A DNA stretch of 64,000 nucleotides from Cucumis sativus (taxonomy: Eukaryota; Streptophyta; Magnoliopsida; Cucurbitales; Cucurbitaceae). The notes beneath the pieces were generated by a model that saw nothing but the letters and a program-made list of their open reading frames with translations, was not told the DNA's origin and did not search any database. The position numbers and the translations under genes are program-made. The first letter of the stretch is position 1, and each line of letters opens with the position of its first letter. Shown here in pieces: positions 13,047 to 25,067 of the stretch. The stretch is taken from NCBI RefSeq assembly GCF_000004075.3, contig NC_026660.2:30321498-30385497 (forward strand), in the 5' to 3' direction.

Positions 13047-14160
13047 TCCAATGAAGAAAGGGAAAAATTGGGTGGGAGGGAAGGAAATTTCAATTAAATG
13101 AAGTAAAGAATTTATACCCAATGTGCATATATATTCCTAAATTTGTAGATATTCAATTAAATGGCTTAAGTTTCTTAACAAAAAAAAAAAAAAAAAGTAA
13201 AAATTAAAGAAGTGTTTTCAACCAAAATCTTTATAAAATTTTAGAATTTATGATAGATTGATAAAAGTTTTTTTTAATCTGTCTATTATACGTCTACTAA
13301 TAGGGATATTATTGGTATTTGATATATTTATCAATTTTTTTAAACTTTTTCTGATTTGAAATAATTTTTAAAATTAAACTATATAAGATATTTTATAACA
13401 CATGCATGTGTGTGAATGTCAAGTTATTCCTTTATTTTATTTTTCAAGTTTAATATAGAAATTAATTGAGATATTCGAAACTATAATGTCAAAGTTTACT
13501 ATACGAGTATAAAATATAGATTAAGGATCATTAATTATTTTATAACAATTTTATTTAAATATGTGTATATTTGTTTGATTTCAAATTTTGGCATGTTTTC
13601 TTGAGTAGATGATAAAGTAATAAGAAAAAACTATTGTCTTATATAAGCTTAATATTTAAAAAACTAAAGATTCACTTGAATTTCATTAATATACAATCAA
13701 AAGTTTTAGTTAACCCTTTTGAATATTATAATATACATATTAAAAATATATATATTTCTAATTTTGGGAGAAAAATAAGGATTGAACTTAAAATTGTAAT
13801 TATTTTGTACCTTTGAAATTTGAAGTATTTGAAGAAGGAAAAGTGAGTGTGGAGCCAAAGCATCAGATTCCAAAATGGAAAGAAACGAAGGTGTTTTTCG
13901 TCATTTACACTTCTCCCTAAGTCCTGTCCCATCCATCATCTTCAATCTCTCTCTTTTCCCTCCTTATCCGCTTCTTCAACAGTTCTACTCTCTCTCCTTT
14001 TATCTATGAATTCATAAAGCAATTAAGAAAATGATGACACACGGACTCAACCCCACAACCAGCTAACTTCAAATTCATCCAAATTTTCATCCCCAACCCC
14101 ACACAACCCAGATTTTTAAGCTCACTCTTCCTCTCTCCCATCCCATTTTCTTTTTCCTAT
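11526..14160. other. Intergenic, very AT-rich
   Basis: No coding capacity is recognisable. It holds a long (AT)n run (12986-13042), poly-A tracts, and a stretch at about 13230-13350 with TCTATTA/TAATAG-type pairs that may be a decayed relative of the MITE-like elements. The part after 13,840 is C/T-rich and grades into the ERD4 upstream region. Confidence 0.5.
12986..13042. repeat. (AT)n microsatellite
   Basis: About 28 uninterrupted AT units, probably highly variable in length between accessions. Confidence 0.95.
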
Positions 14161-14379
14161 TCGTTATAAATATCCCACCTCCAACCAACCACCGTTTCTC
14201 AACGGTTACTTTATCACCTCTTTGAATGACCCAAAAAAGAAACGGAAAAAACCCATCAAGCAAACACCCTTAAATTTCACTTTACTTGCATTCTCACAGT
14301 GTTTAAGCTTCTTCTCCAGGTGGGTTTTTCCAGATTCACTCAGGAGTTCAAGGAATTGGGGTTTTAGAGACGGACCCAG
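14160..14379 (+). promoter_or_regulatory. ERD4 core promoter and 5' leader
   Basis: TATAAATA at 14165-14172 stands 208-215 bp before the ERD4 ATG. A C/T-rich leader typical of plant 5' UTRs follows. The transcription start is inferred at about 14195-14205. Confidence 0.6.
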
Positions 14380-17300
14380 ATGGATTTCTCTTCGTTTTTG
14401 ACGTCTTTAGGGACGTCTTTTGTGATTTTTCTGGTTTTGATGCTTGTTTTCGCTTGGCTTTCTTCAAGGCCTTGTAACCATGTTATTTATTACCCAAATC
14501 GAATCCTCAAGGGTCTGGATCCGACCGTCGGGTCCAGGAGTAGGAGCCCGTTTGCTTGGATTACGGAAGCTCTGTCTTCTTCCGAGAAGGACGTGATCTC
14601 TATGTCTGGGGTTGATTCTGCTGTTTACTTTGTGTTTTTGGCCACTGGTTTGTTTTTCTTTCTTTTTCTTTAGAATGTTTCAATTTTTCTTTGGTGCTTG
14701 CTCTGTTTTTCATTTCGTTCTGCATTTGGATTTTTTTTTCAGTGCTGGGGATTTTTGTGTTGTCTGCTGTTGTTCTGCTGCCAGTGCTCATTCCAATTGC
14801 TGTTACCGATGATGGGATTAAGAATGCTAAAATGAATAATACCCAAAGTGTTGGGACTTTCAGTGAACTTGACAATTTATCCATGGGAAATATCAATGTA
14901 AGCAACATTAATACCCTGTTTGATAAGGATTTTGTTAACCATGTGTTCTTTCTTTAGTTAATACATAATGGTGTTTGGATTTGGAAATGAAAAACAAAAA
15001 AAAAAATGTCGAGTTCTTATTTTTCAGAAAACAGGAACTGGAGGCTTGGCCTTTTTGGTTCTCAGATTTGAGTTTTGACTTGTTTTCATATGCAGTTACG
15101 GAGTAATCGGCTTTGGGCCTTCTTATTAGCCACCTACTGGGTTTCCTTTGTGGTATATTACCTGACATGGAAAGCTTATAATCACGTCTCTGCTCTGAGA
15201 GCTGAAGCTCTAATGACTCCAGAAGTAAAGGCCGAACAATTTGCCATTATTGTTAGAGATATTCCTCCGGTCCCTGAAGGTCAAACTAGGAAGGAACAGG
15301 TTGATTCCTTTTTTAAGAATATCTATCCAGATACATTCTATCGATCGCTGATCGTCACAGACAACAAAAAGGTCTGTTCAACATTTCACTTTTTGAACTT
15401 TATATTTATTATTTCAAGATTGCTTGTAGCTCAGTAGTTCCGTTTCTTTAATCTTCTTACGTTTGCTTCTTCTCATACAATTGTATTTACCTTGCGATGT
15501 GTTGTATTTACCTTGCGATGTGTTGTTTTTTCTTGTTGAAATATTTGACTGTAGGATGTTTTGCAAAAAAATGTGAATTGTATTTAACAAATTTGAGGAA
15601 AATATAAACAAACAAAGTCAAATTTGCCTCTCGGTGAATAATAGTTTTGGGTTTTTCCACACTATAATCTGTTGCTATGAATAGAGTCTGTTGTTGTATT
15701 TGCATTGTCGTGTATGGTTTCTCCGGTTGAAACTTTTCTCTTCTAGGATATGTAGGATAGGGTGTCTCATCTACGATATTTAAGATAAGATGTGAATTGT
15801 GTGAAACACATTTAAGAAAACTGCGCAACAGATTAGATCATATTTGCCACTCTGTGTGTGCACCGGTTTAGAGTTCTTCAACTCTTATTTTTTTAAGAGA
15901 GATTTCTTTCACATATAATTTCTATGTGGCATAATGTAAATGGTCAAATGTCAAGCAGGTCAATAAATTGTGGGAGGAGTTGGAAGGATACAAGAAAAAA
16001 CTCGAACGGTCTGAAGCTGTCTTTGAAGCTTCAAAAACAGAAGCCAAGCCAGAAGGTGTAAGACCAACACATAAAACTGGCTTTCTTGGTCTTATTGGGA
16101 AAAAAGTTGACAGCATAGAATTCTACTCTGAGAAGATCAATGAGCTAGTACCAAAATTGGAATCTGAACAGAAGGCTACTCTCAGAGAGAAGCAGAAGAA
16201 TGCTGCTGTAGTTGTCTTTAATAACCGGAAAACAGCAGCTTCTGCAGCTCAAAACTTACACGCACAAATCGTTGATAAATGGACTGTCCTGGCAGCTCCT
16301 GAACCCCGCCAAATTATCTGGCCTAATCTTTACATAAATTTTATTCAGAGGCAAGTCAGACAGTATGTTGTGTATGTCATTGTGGCCCTGATGATTTTCT
16401 TCTACATGATTCCAATTACTGCAGTTTCTGCTGTTACGACACTTGATAACTTGAGGAAGTTTCTGCCATTTTTAAAGCCAGTTGTGAACATAGGTGCAGT
16501 CAAGGCAATTTTAGAAGCTTACTTACCTCAGCTAGCTTTGATTATCTTCTTGGCTCTGCTGCCCAAGTTACTACTCTTTCTATCAAAAACTGAGGGAATT
16601 CCTTCAGAGGGACATGCACAGAGGGCTGCTTCTGGGAAATATTTCTATTTCACAGTGTTGAATGTGTTCATTGGTGTCACTTTGAGTGGTGCACTTTTCA
16701 GAACATTCAAGAGCATCCAGAAGGATCCAAACTCTCTTGTTCCCTTGTTGGCAAGTAGTCTCCCTGGCAGTGCAACTTTCTTCCTTACCTTTGTGGCTCT
16801 CAAGTAAGCTTCGATTCTCGGTTGCTTCAATTTTGGTTTTTCATCTTTATGAAGCCAACTTACTTTTGCATGTATTAATGATCCTTAAACCAAAATGCTT
16901 TTAAAACAATAATTTTGATACCATCATTAATTCTATATTTTTAATGAATGTAGATTAAGAATCAATATAAATTTAGCATTCGTTACTAGCAAACTGATTT
17001 TGGTTCTTTTGTGCATAGGTTCTTCGTCGGTTATGGTCTTGAACTATCAAGGATAGTTCCTCTTATCATTTTCCATTTGAAGAAGAAATTTCTTTGCAAA
17101 TGTGAAGCTGATGTGAAGGATGCCTGGACTCCAGGAGATCTTGGTTATGGAACTCGAATTCCTGGTGACTTGCTCATTTTTACGATAGTCCTCTGCTACT
17201 CCATCATAACACCTCTGATTGTTCCGTTCGGTGTCATATACTTTGGTCTTGGATGGCTTATTCTTCGCAATCAGGTAACATAAATTGATTGTAAAATGTA

Positions 17301-17751
17301 GCAATCAAACCAATTTTCTGCCTTTTGGATCATTCTTTTGTTGTTGTGTTAATGTATGACCTTGTTTTTACAGGTCTTGAAAGTTTATGTTCCTTCCTAT
17401 GAGACCTATGGAAGAATATGGCCACATATATTCAACCGTATCATAGCGTCTCTCCTATTGTACCAACTTACCATGTTCGGTTTCTTCGGAGTGAAGAAAT
17501 TCTACTATGCTCCAATCTTAATTCCACTCCCCATAATCTCCTTGATATTTGCCTTCCTTTGTCACAAAAAATTCTACCGATCTTTCGCTAACACTGCTCT
17601 TGAAGTTGCTCGTAATGATTTGAAGGAAGTTCCCAGCATGGAACAAGTTTTCAGATCTTTTGTTCCACCAAGTTTGAGCTCCGAGAAGGTCGATGATGAC
17701 CACTTTGAAGATGCACGATCTCAAGTTTCGAGAACAGGATCATTTGTTTGA
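14380..17751 (+). CDS. ERD4: ERD4 / OSCA3.1, CSC1-like stress-gated cation channel
   Basis: Member of the OSCA/TMEM63 (CSC1) family; relatives are calcium-permeable channels opened by osmotic or mechanical stress. ERD4 was first found as an early-responsive-to-dehydration gene. Six exons: 14380-14647, 14743-14897, 15096-15371, 15959-16803, 17019-17274, 17374-17751. All are GT/AG and frame-consistent, giving 725 residues, the usual length. The N-terminal segment (FVIFLVLMLVFAW) and YYPNRILKG open the late-exocyst/RSN1 region. The cytosolic loop holds EQFAIIVRDIPPVPEG, FYRSLIV and a charged coiled stretch (about 150-310). The C-terminal multi-pass pore region (DUF221) has PKLLLFLSKTEGIP, RAASGKYFYF, GYGLELSRI and LKVYVPSYETYGR. 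The match to Arabidopsis ERD4 is close throughout. The tail is acidic and Ser-rich and ends SRTGSFV. Confidence 0.95.
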
Positions 17752-18830
17752 TAGAAGTTTACATAGTTCATTCGCCGTGAATCTTGTGTGAAAGTTAGAT
17801 GGAAAGTGTTGATAGTTTGCATTAGTTTGCATTAGGGATCAAGAAGTTTAGGTTGTGATTATGATTAATGTATACCTCACTTTGTTGTGTTTATGGTTTA
17901 GTTTTAATAGCAATGAGAAAGGTAACTAAGTCATGTATGTGTGTACAAGAAGAATGAATGATTCATAGCAATTCTACTATCTCTTCTGTATTTAATGATA
18001 TTGAAAGTGTTATTTCCTTTCCAGATTACATTTCTTCTGTCATTTACAATAATTATATATATAAATTATTGTTTAGAATAATTTCAATTTGCAAAATTAA
18101 AGTTTAATTAATGCATGATTAGTACATATTAACTTAAACAATAGTTTAATGATTACGAGTCAATGGCTTTTATATGGTATTTATGATACAGTTTCATTAG
18201 AAAAAGACTAATTTGAAATTTATTAAAAACAAAATGAATTTTATTTCTATTTCTTTTTTGGCAAATGAGAAAATGTGGTGGAGGAAACTATACAATGAAA
18301 CTTTTGGACTTTTCAAATAATCACTTGCTTAATCTTTAAGAATAATTTTGCTATAGCAATGCCTAAAATCCTATGGCTTAATGTCAGCTATTACAATAAA
18401 GAACTAATACATACATACATACATATATAATTCAATAACTAAATAAATGGACTGAAATTCTTTTGAAAATAATAAAATTTCAGATTTTATAAGTCTCTAT
18501 AAATATCTATTGTAGTTAAAATTTTAAAAATAGTTTGTAATTTTATTACTATTAAGGACTAAAATTTTGACAATTATTTACTTTTCTTAAAATCTATTTT
18601 CTATCTTCAGATTGGGATTCCATTAGTTTTTGAAATTTAGATTTTTTCCCTCAATTTCTTGATTATGTTTTCATCTGTCTTCAAAATTATAATTGAATTC
18701 TTAGTCAATCTTGTAGTTTAATGAATGTGATCATCCATAAAAATGTATAATTTCCAAAAGTATAAATGTAAAATTAAATTTTGCCCTTCAAATTTCCTTT
18801 TTTTTTTTAAAGAGAAAAAGGGTATTGTGT
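17752..18830. other. Intergenic: ERD4 3' flank and NDC1 upstream region
   Basis: The first 200-300 bp are likely the ERD4 3' UTR. The rest is AT-rich with no gene. From about 18,825 the sequence becomes less AT-rich, marking the NDC1 promoter and leader. Confidence 0.5.
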
Positions 18831-19075
18831 AGCGACGTTCTCAGCGTTTTCCCCCCTAAAAGGAGCTTTGTAGTTGCAGTCGAGGCTTGTGCGCTTCAAA
18901 CAAATTGAATTGGGAGATGGAAATTTGAATTGAGTCCCCTTTGAAGAAGAATCCCACCACTTAATCCGCTTCTGAAATTTCTTACAATCAAACCCAGTTG
19001 ATTATTTTCAATTCTCAAGAACAAAGATCGCTGTGGGCTTCGATTTTGATTTTGTAAGGAAAAACCCACTTGAAA

Positions 19076-22000
19076 ATGTCTTCATCTTCTCCGTTTTTCG
19101 GACCCCCAGAAATGGTTGTCAAGAATCGCTTTCTGGGTTTCCTTATTTGGCAATTTATTCCTTCAACAGTCGTGTTTTTCCTCTTCAAAATCTTCGTTTC
19201 AGCCATTTCTTCTGTTTCTGTTACCAATTCCTCAGCTGGAACTAGGGACCCATCTGCCCCTTTTGCTTCATTGCTCACTGGGTTCCTTACCTTTCTTACA
19301 TTTCATCTTTCTCAGCTCCTTTTTTCTTCTTCCCTTTCTCTTCTTGCTTCTCCCCAGCTCGAGAGACCTGCCGCGCCGCTTGAGCTCGTGTTTGGGCTCG
19401 TCCGGTTTCTTGTAGTTTCAGGTGGTGATAATGCTTCATCAGCGTCGGCTTTGAAGGATTTTCGCCGTCGAGCTATGGTTTCGTTCTATTTGGTTTTGTT
19501 TGTTGTGGCAACTGCGGTTTCAGGTTCCTTGGCGGCGGTTTCCATATGTTGGGGGAAATCAGATGGTCTTAGAAGTGCGTGGCATATGGGTCTCTTGATG
19601 GGTTTGATTTATGGCTGTTTCTATGTTTACAAGAAAAGATGGGTTCTAATGTTCCCAATCATACAGGTTAGCTTTCGATCCTCCGTTTGTAATTTGATTG
19701 TTTATTTTCTGCCTGGTTGCTAGACTAGTGGAAACTTAAGAGGTTATAATGACTATGGAGAAATAGCTAGTTCTGTGAATTGTTCAGAATTGGAGTGGTT
19801 CTGGGGGTTTTATTTGAATTGGAAACTGGTGTTCTGATACGCTTACATCTAATGATATATAAGGGTTTGAATGCAAAGAGAAGACACTGAATTAGTCTAT
19901 GCCTTATTTCCAAAATTTACAGATGGGCCTTAGTTCCAATTGGGGCTCATTGTTGAATATCATGGCAATGCTGCAATACATAAATTTTGATTGTTTGACT
20001 GTGTATTTATTGATTTCAACTTAGAAGATGTAGTTTGATACTTTCTTATTGAAAACAGATTATACTTGTAAGATGTTCTGTGCAGAAGGAAAATGTCTTT
20101 GGATCTTAGTAGTTTTGACAGCAGCTTTGAGAACTATGTCGAATAAGAAGTAATTCTTAGGATGCGTAAGAAAATGACTTTGAAGATTTCGAGTACTATA
20201 ATATGCCTTGCTGCGTCTTTGGATATCATTTATGGTTAAATTAGGGAGGATGCTTTCAAGATGACAACGCGTTACATAATGTTTGTTATTTGTAAAAGGC
20301 ATTCTTCAATTTTAACCCTTTTCTAGATTTTTAATATTATTCTACAATTAGTGATTTTGTCATTGGTTAAGTTTCTGCTTTAGTTAGAGATTGATGACAC
20401 ATCCTTTGTCGAATGTCTAAACACAATTTTTACCTATTGGTTCATTTTGGAGACTTTTCAATACAATAGTTAACTCACCGTTATAATGTGGAAGCCAGTT
20501 ATTTTTAATATTGAATTTATTACTTTTTTTTTAATTAGTTAATTAATTAAAATTTCTTTTCTTTTTATGTGCCTTATTTCAGGAGAATTTTAAGCTACCG
20601 TATTTACTTCACATATCTTTGATATTTGTGTTCTTGCATGTTTCATGGTCAAGATTTGAAGTTTCTGGTTTACTGATTGCAAATACTTTTATCAACAGCG
20701 TCCCCCCTTTTTCAGCTTCAAGATGGGTTTTCCATCAGCTACAACGTTGGCTTCCAAACTTTCTGCTGCAACCTTCCTATTTTCAGCAGTATTAATGGTG
20801 CTTCTGCCTGATCAACATAAGAAAAATGTTACGGTCAGAAAATTCATTGGTAACCAGACCATTCTATTCATTGGAAGTTTTGCAGTTTTTCTTTCTTGGG
20901 AATTGACTCACCACTTACATCGGGTTAGTATAATGATGTACTTTCTCTTTTCTCATCAACGTCGTTAAGTTAAGTGTGCCATGTTGTAGTCTCCTTTAGG
21001 CTTTTGAAGTGGGATTGATGCCCCTTTATGTAACGTCAATGGCAATTCAAACAGTGACTTCAAATAAACTAACTTAAACAACCCTCGCCCCGCCCCGCCC
21101 CGCCCCACCCTGGAGACAATCTGCTAGACTTAATTTTAAGGAAATTATTACTAAACTTAATACTAGTTTGGACATGAATTTTTAGAGCTTTAACAGCTTA
21201 TATGGTTAGGTCACGGAAGCACTATTCTAAAAGACCATGTACTTGAAACTTACCATGTAGAAAAGGAAGCATTGCGCATAAATTTAGAAAACACTTTTCA
21301 AAGTCAGGAGCATAGTTGAAGCTTTTTTCAAAGGTGCTTTGTGTAACTTAACTTAAATTTAAATATCCACTCCATCATATTAAGGAAAAAACTGGAGGTT
21401 TTATGCTTTAGATGGATTGGGTTCTTATAAAAAGTTGTCACTAAAGGGATAGACTCTCTACTACAGTTTGAGACACTGTCTTAAAGCAACAATTTATTTG
21501 TAAGTAGTTTTCAAATAACACTGATGCCCTCCATGAATTTAATCAGTTTGTAACACAATTTTTTGTCAGGCCTGCAATTTGATTATTTACTGTGTCTGAT
21601 AGTGATTTTGTAATTTTAGGTCCTACACACCAAGAGGTTTGCTTTTGCACCTCCAAAGGGTTCTGCAGCTGCGGAAACAAATCCTAGTGAGCACCTCTTT
21701 GCAGCTTTGGAGGACAGCAACTCTGGATCACTTTTGCAATATCTTGCATTTCTTGATCTCTGCATGGTTTGTGAGACTAATGTTGATATATGGAGGAGAG
21801 CTGCATTTTTCGAAGAAACAGGGGACACATACAAGCGAGTTATATCCATATCCTTGAGGCCTCTGGAGCAATTTGCCCTGAACTTGGGTCAAGGTTTGGA
21901 AGGTGCTATGGACATGACCTCCCAACTATCCAGACAGTTATTACCGCCAAATGACTCTCACTTCGATGTAAAACAATTGAAAGCTCTTAAAAACTTTCAG

Positions 22001-23141
22001 GTTGGGGATAAATTTTAGTTGGAGTACAACTATCCTGTCCATTGCTTGTTTTATTTATTTGTTTGTTCTTTGGTGGGGGAGTGTCCTATTTTGAATCTCT
22101 TTGGGAGTTTTGCAGTGGTGTTACTTTTATCAATCCTAGACGGAATCAATGCCTATACTAGATTTAAAAATATTTTGAAGGAAAGAATGTATAGGGTATA
22201 ACCATGCAACAACCTTCATCGTCATGGCAAATCCTTCTCCATCCATCACATGTCTGCATTGTAATTATAGTACACATTTTTTGCAGTTTTGTCCATGACT
22301 TCACAAGGACATTTTTGGATTTTAATGCATGTTATTTAAGCTATGCTTATGAATACCAAGTTTAACAGTTTAAGTTTTAGTTATAGACTATTCCTGAACC
22401 AATGAAAGTTCAATCGCCTCATACCTATTTTCTTCCTTGTGAAGACAGCTTGGAAAGCTAGGGGAAGCATTTTAAGATAGACAAACTCATTTACATGCAT
22501 TCATTCACTTTCAAATTCCCGTGCTTGCCCAATGTAGAGAAGATCGCATGGCCATTAAATTTATGTTCTTTATCCCTTTATTTTATTACATATTGTTTAA
22601 CTTTGTAAATGAAACGAGTTTACTGTGAACATCTTTGCGGTTATTGGATATAATGATAATGGTTGCTACTTTGCAGTTGTACGCATGGTGTGCCCGTACG
22701 GTTTCTACATTGACTGCACGCTCACATGTGGAAGATCGATTCGGAGTTGCCCAGCTCTCTGGGAGTAATGCTACTGTTATGTCAACACTATTGTCTTGCC
22801 TGCTTGCTGTTGAAGTGCTGATGGGGAAGAAGACTAATCTACAATCTTCACACAATCTATTCGGTCCAGCTGGTATTAAATGGGCAACATCGAGTATTAG
22901 AAGAGTAGATGCTTCAGTTGGTAAAAAGAAAAACGGGCCGCTGCACTCGAAGGCATATGCAATTGCAGACGTATTGAGGGTCTCGATTTACCTCATTGTT
23001 ACCGCATTCCATAATGAGATGGTGAACAGTGCCAAGTCTGGTGTTCTTGAGAAAGATTGGATCACGGATGAAAAACCCCCTTTTGGTACTCGCGAGTTGC
23101 TTCTGCAGAAATTGCATATTTTCTTGGATTTTCAAGCTTAG
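19076..23141 (+). CDS. NDC1: NDC1-like transmembrane nucleoporin
   Basis: Plant NDC1 (Ndc1_Nup family) anchors the nuclear pore complex in the pore membrane. Four exons: 19076-19666, 20699-20923, 21620-22000, 22677-23141, all GT/AG and in frame, 553 residues. The N-terminal half has about six hydrophobic segments ([32 protein letters not shown], then [16 protein letters not shown] at the exon 2/3 join). The soluble C-terminal half holds [33 protein letters not shown] and [10 protein letters not shown] chose the exon 2 start that gives [14 protein letters not shown], which I recall from the Arabidopsis protein. An upstream AG at 20581-20582 also opens a frame, but its length (116 nt) breaks phase. 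Start: ATG at 19076 in [19 protein letters not shown]; no upstream in-frame ATG seen. Confidence 0.88.
21086..21110 (-). repeat. (GGGGC)4 G-quadruplex motif in NDC1 intron 2
   Basis: The plus strand shows four CCCC tracts split by single G (21088-21106) and a fifth CCC. The minus strand therefore reads (GGGGC)n, a textbook quadruplex pattern with one-base loops. It lies in an otherwise AT-rich intron. Confidence 0.85.
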
Positions 23142-23449
23142 ATATAACCGGGTTTCGACCCGTTTAGTGAATTATACCTAGCCACCTGTTAGGCAGTTTT
23201 GTCCTTTCTAAAGAGTTATGAATATGAAGATGATGTTAAGACTGATGGAAATTCACAAACTAAGTTTGCAAGTTTGTAATACGCTTTACATCTCTTGTCT
23301 CCGCTTCTTCACTCCAAAATTGAGAAATTATCGCGGCCTCATCATTTTGACTCTTGGTAGAAACACAATCCTCGATATTGCTTTTATATTTTTGGGTTTT
23401 AATCAAACAGCTTATAAGCCTTTTCTTTAAGTCTCTACTTATTAATACG

Positions 23450-23780
23450 ATCATTTACTGCGGTTTCATGGCCAAACCCTAATCTCCATTTCAAATGCTA
23501 TATTATCCAATCCTTCCATATCACTTGGGGTTATTAGTCCAATTGAATTGGCTTCAACTGCCTGTAGATGTAAACGTGTATATGATTCTTAATAACTTGT
23601 CATTGATATGATCATTTGGATTACAAGGATCAAGATTTGAAAATTATGTACACATTGTTAATCGTAGTTGTCGTCAATTGGTTGACATAAAGGTTGAGTA
23701 TCTTGGCACCAACAAATCGCTTCAATAATCTCTCACATATATCGTTTCCAATTGTGAGTTCTTTTGGTCTAGAGCTATGA
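23450..23780 (+). pseudogene. Decayed F-box/LRR copy (psi-1), exon 1 remnant
   Basis: This piece matches the 5' leader and first exon of the F-box/LRR genes found 10-19 kb further on. It has the shared leader block (CATTTACTGCGGTTTCATG, AAACCCTAATCTCCATTTC), a GGCTTCAACTGCCTG join, and a frame reading NRSCRQLVDIKVEYLGT. The last is related to the DRSCGQLVEINIEHFGS segment of the copy at 33 kb. Most of the F-box itself is deleted and no second exon follows. It was probably copied from the main array and then degraded. Confidence 0.65.
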
Positions 23781-24057
23781 AAAAATTTGTCTACTGTATT
23801 GTCAAGAAATTTCACAACCTAACCCAACCAAAAACTTATTGGAGGGCAAATCTCGTGTTAACAATACTTTGGAGTTGGGTCGTCCGAGTATGAGCTTGCC
23901 AACCCAAACTCAGTGACATTTTTTTCCTCTCTCAAATTCTTAACAAAAGAGTTACTTTTCTCTTTCCTATAAATTTGTTTTCACTTAATAAAAGTTTTTG
24001 TTCTCTAAATCTCCATTCCTCCAAATCTAAGTTTTTGTTTCTTATCTTTAAAAAGAA

Positions 24058-24150
24058 ATTATTTCATAATTATCTGTATCTTTTATAAAAATTATTTCAT
24101 AATTATCTGTATCTTTTATAAAAAAAATATTTCATAATTATCTACCATTT
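24058..24150. repeat. 33-bp tandem repeat, about 2.7 copies
   Basis: A unit containing ATTTCATAATTATCTGT and CTTTTATAAAA is repeated head to tail. It is AT-rich and non-coding, 170-260 bp before the LBD start codon, within its probable promoter. A TATA-like TATATAAAC lies near 24253-24261. Confidence 0.8.
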
Positions 24151-24317
24151 AAAACGTTTGATCTTCAAATTTTAAATAACATCAACTTAAATCTATTTAT
24201 CTTAATAAATGAATGCTAACGCCAATAAAAATAATAAACAAAGAGATTATTATTATATAAACAGCATTTGATTCTGATATGATATTATTGTGATTATAGA
24301 AACTAATTAAAGACGGT

Positions 24318-25067
24318 ATGAGTTCTTCTAACTCACAATCCCAAAAGATTTATGGCTCACCATGTGCATCATGTAAATTTCTAAGAAGAAAGTGCGATGT
24401 AGACTGCATTTTCGCCCCCTATTTTCCAGCAGACCAACCTCAAAAATTCGAAGTTGTGCATAGGATTTACGGCGCAAGTAACGTCTCTAAAATTCTCAAG
24501 GCATCGAGGTATGATGAGCGAGAAGAAACTGTCAAGTCTCTTGTCTTTGAGGCAGAGGCTCGGCTGGAAGATCCTGTGCATGGTTGCGTTGCCTTTATAG
24601 CAGGTCTTCAGCAGAGGCTTCAAAGGCTTCAAACTGAACTCGCCATCGTTCAACAACAGCTTTTGTCTTACATGGCATCACAGCTTCCGCCAAACTCGTC
24701 TTACATGGCATCAGAGCTTCCACCGAACTCGTCTTATATGGCATCAGAGCTTCCGCCAAACTCGTCTTATATGCTATCAGAGCTTCCGCCAAACTCGTCT
24801 TACATGGCATCAGAGCTTCCACTGAACTCGTCTTATATGCTATCAGAGCTTCTGCCAAAGTGGCCACGTGAATCTTCCTTGAGTCAACAACCAATGATGG
24901 AGGATCAATCATCATGTCGACGGGTTGATGGCTATGGTACTACTAATTACTACGGAATAAACACTGATGACGACAAACGACATGTAGTACGTCAACACCC
25001 AATAACGACGGAGCAGGTGCTGCCGGCGACAGAGCAGCCACCGTCTAAAGATAGTACGGATTTTTAG
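24318..25067 (+). CDS. LOB-domain (LBD/AS2-like) transcription factor, LBD23/24-like
   Basis: Plant-specific nuclear DNA-binding protein of class I. One exon, 249 residues. The zinc motif CX2CX6CX3C is complete (C16, C19, C26, C30: PCASCKFLRRKCDVDC). The GAS block follows (about 33-81: FAPYFPADQPQKF, VHRIYGASNVSKIL). Then comes the LX6LX3LX6L-like coiled coil (about 94-115: LQQRLQRLQTELAIVQQQL). FEAEARLEDPVHGCV keeps the conserved DP of the family. Residues 117-180 are a tandem repeat (separate entry), which is unusual. The C-terminus is polar and ends STDF. It is most like LBD23/LBD24 by the PQKF and VHRIYGA signatures. Target genes cannot be read from sequence. Its neighbours are decayed F-box copies, which give no functional hint. 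Confidence 0.88.
   Translation: MSSSNSQSQKIYGSPCASCKFLRRKCDVDCIFAPYFPADQPQKFEVVHRIYGASNVSKILKASRYDEREETVKSLVFEAEARLEDPVHGCVAFIAGLQQRLQRLQTELAIVQQQLLSYMASQLPPNSSYMASELPPNSSYMASELPPNSSYMLSELPPNSSYMASELPLNSSYMLSELLPKWPRESSLSQQPMMEDQSSCRRVDGYGTTNYYGINTDDDKRHVVRQHPITTEQVLPATEQPPSKDSTDF
24666..24857 (+). repeat. Coding 33-bp minisatellite in the LBD gene (11-residue unit, 5.8 copies)
   Basis: The unit SYM(A/L)SELPPNS occurs at residues 117-127, 128-138, 139-149, 150-160, 161-171 and, partly, 172-180. DNA copies are nearly identical, with A/L at one position and PP/PL at another, so the expansion is recent. The 33-bp length keeps the reading frame. Confidence 0.95.

Noticed and set aside
15420-15500. 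TAGCTCAGTAGTTC, like a tRNA A-box, in an ERD4 intron
   Set aside because: No B-box or cloverleaf follows.
20583-20698. An alternative earlier start of NDC1 exon 2 ([12 protein letters not shown] frame)
   Set aside because: The extra 116 bp breaks the frame into the conserved [10 protein letters not shown] part, so the acceptor at 20697-20698 was chosen.
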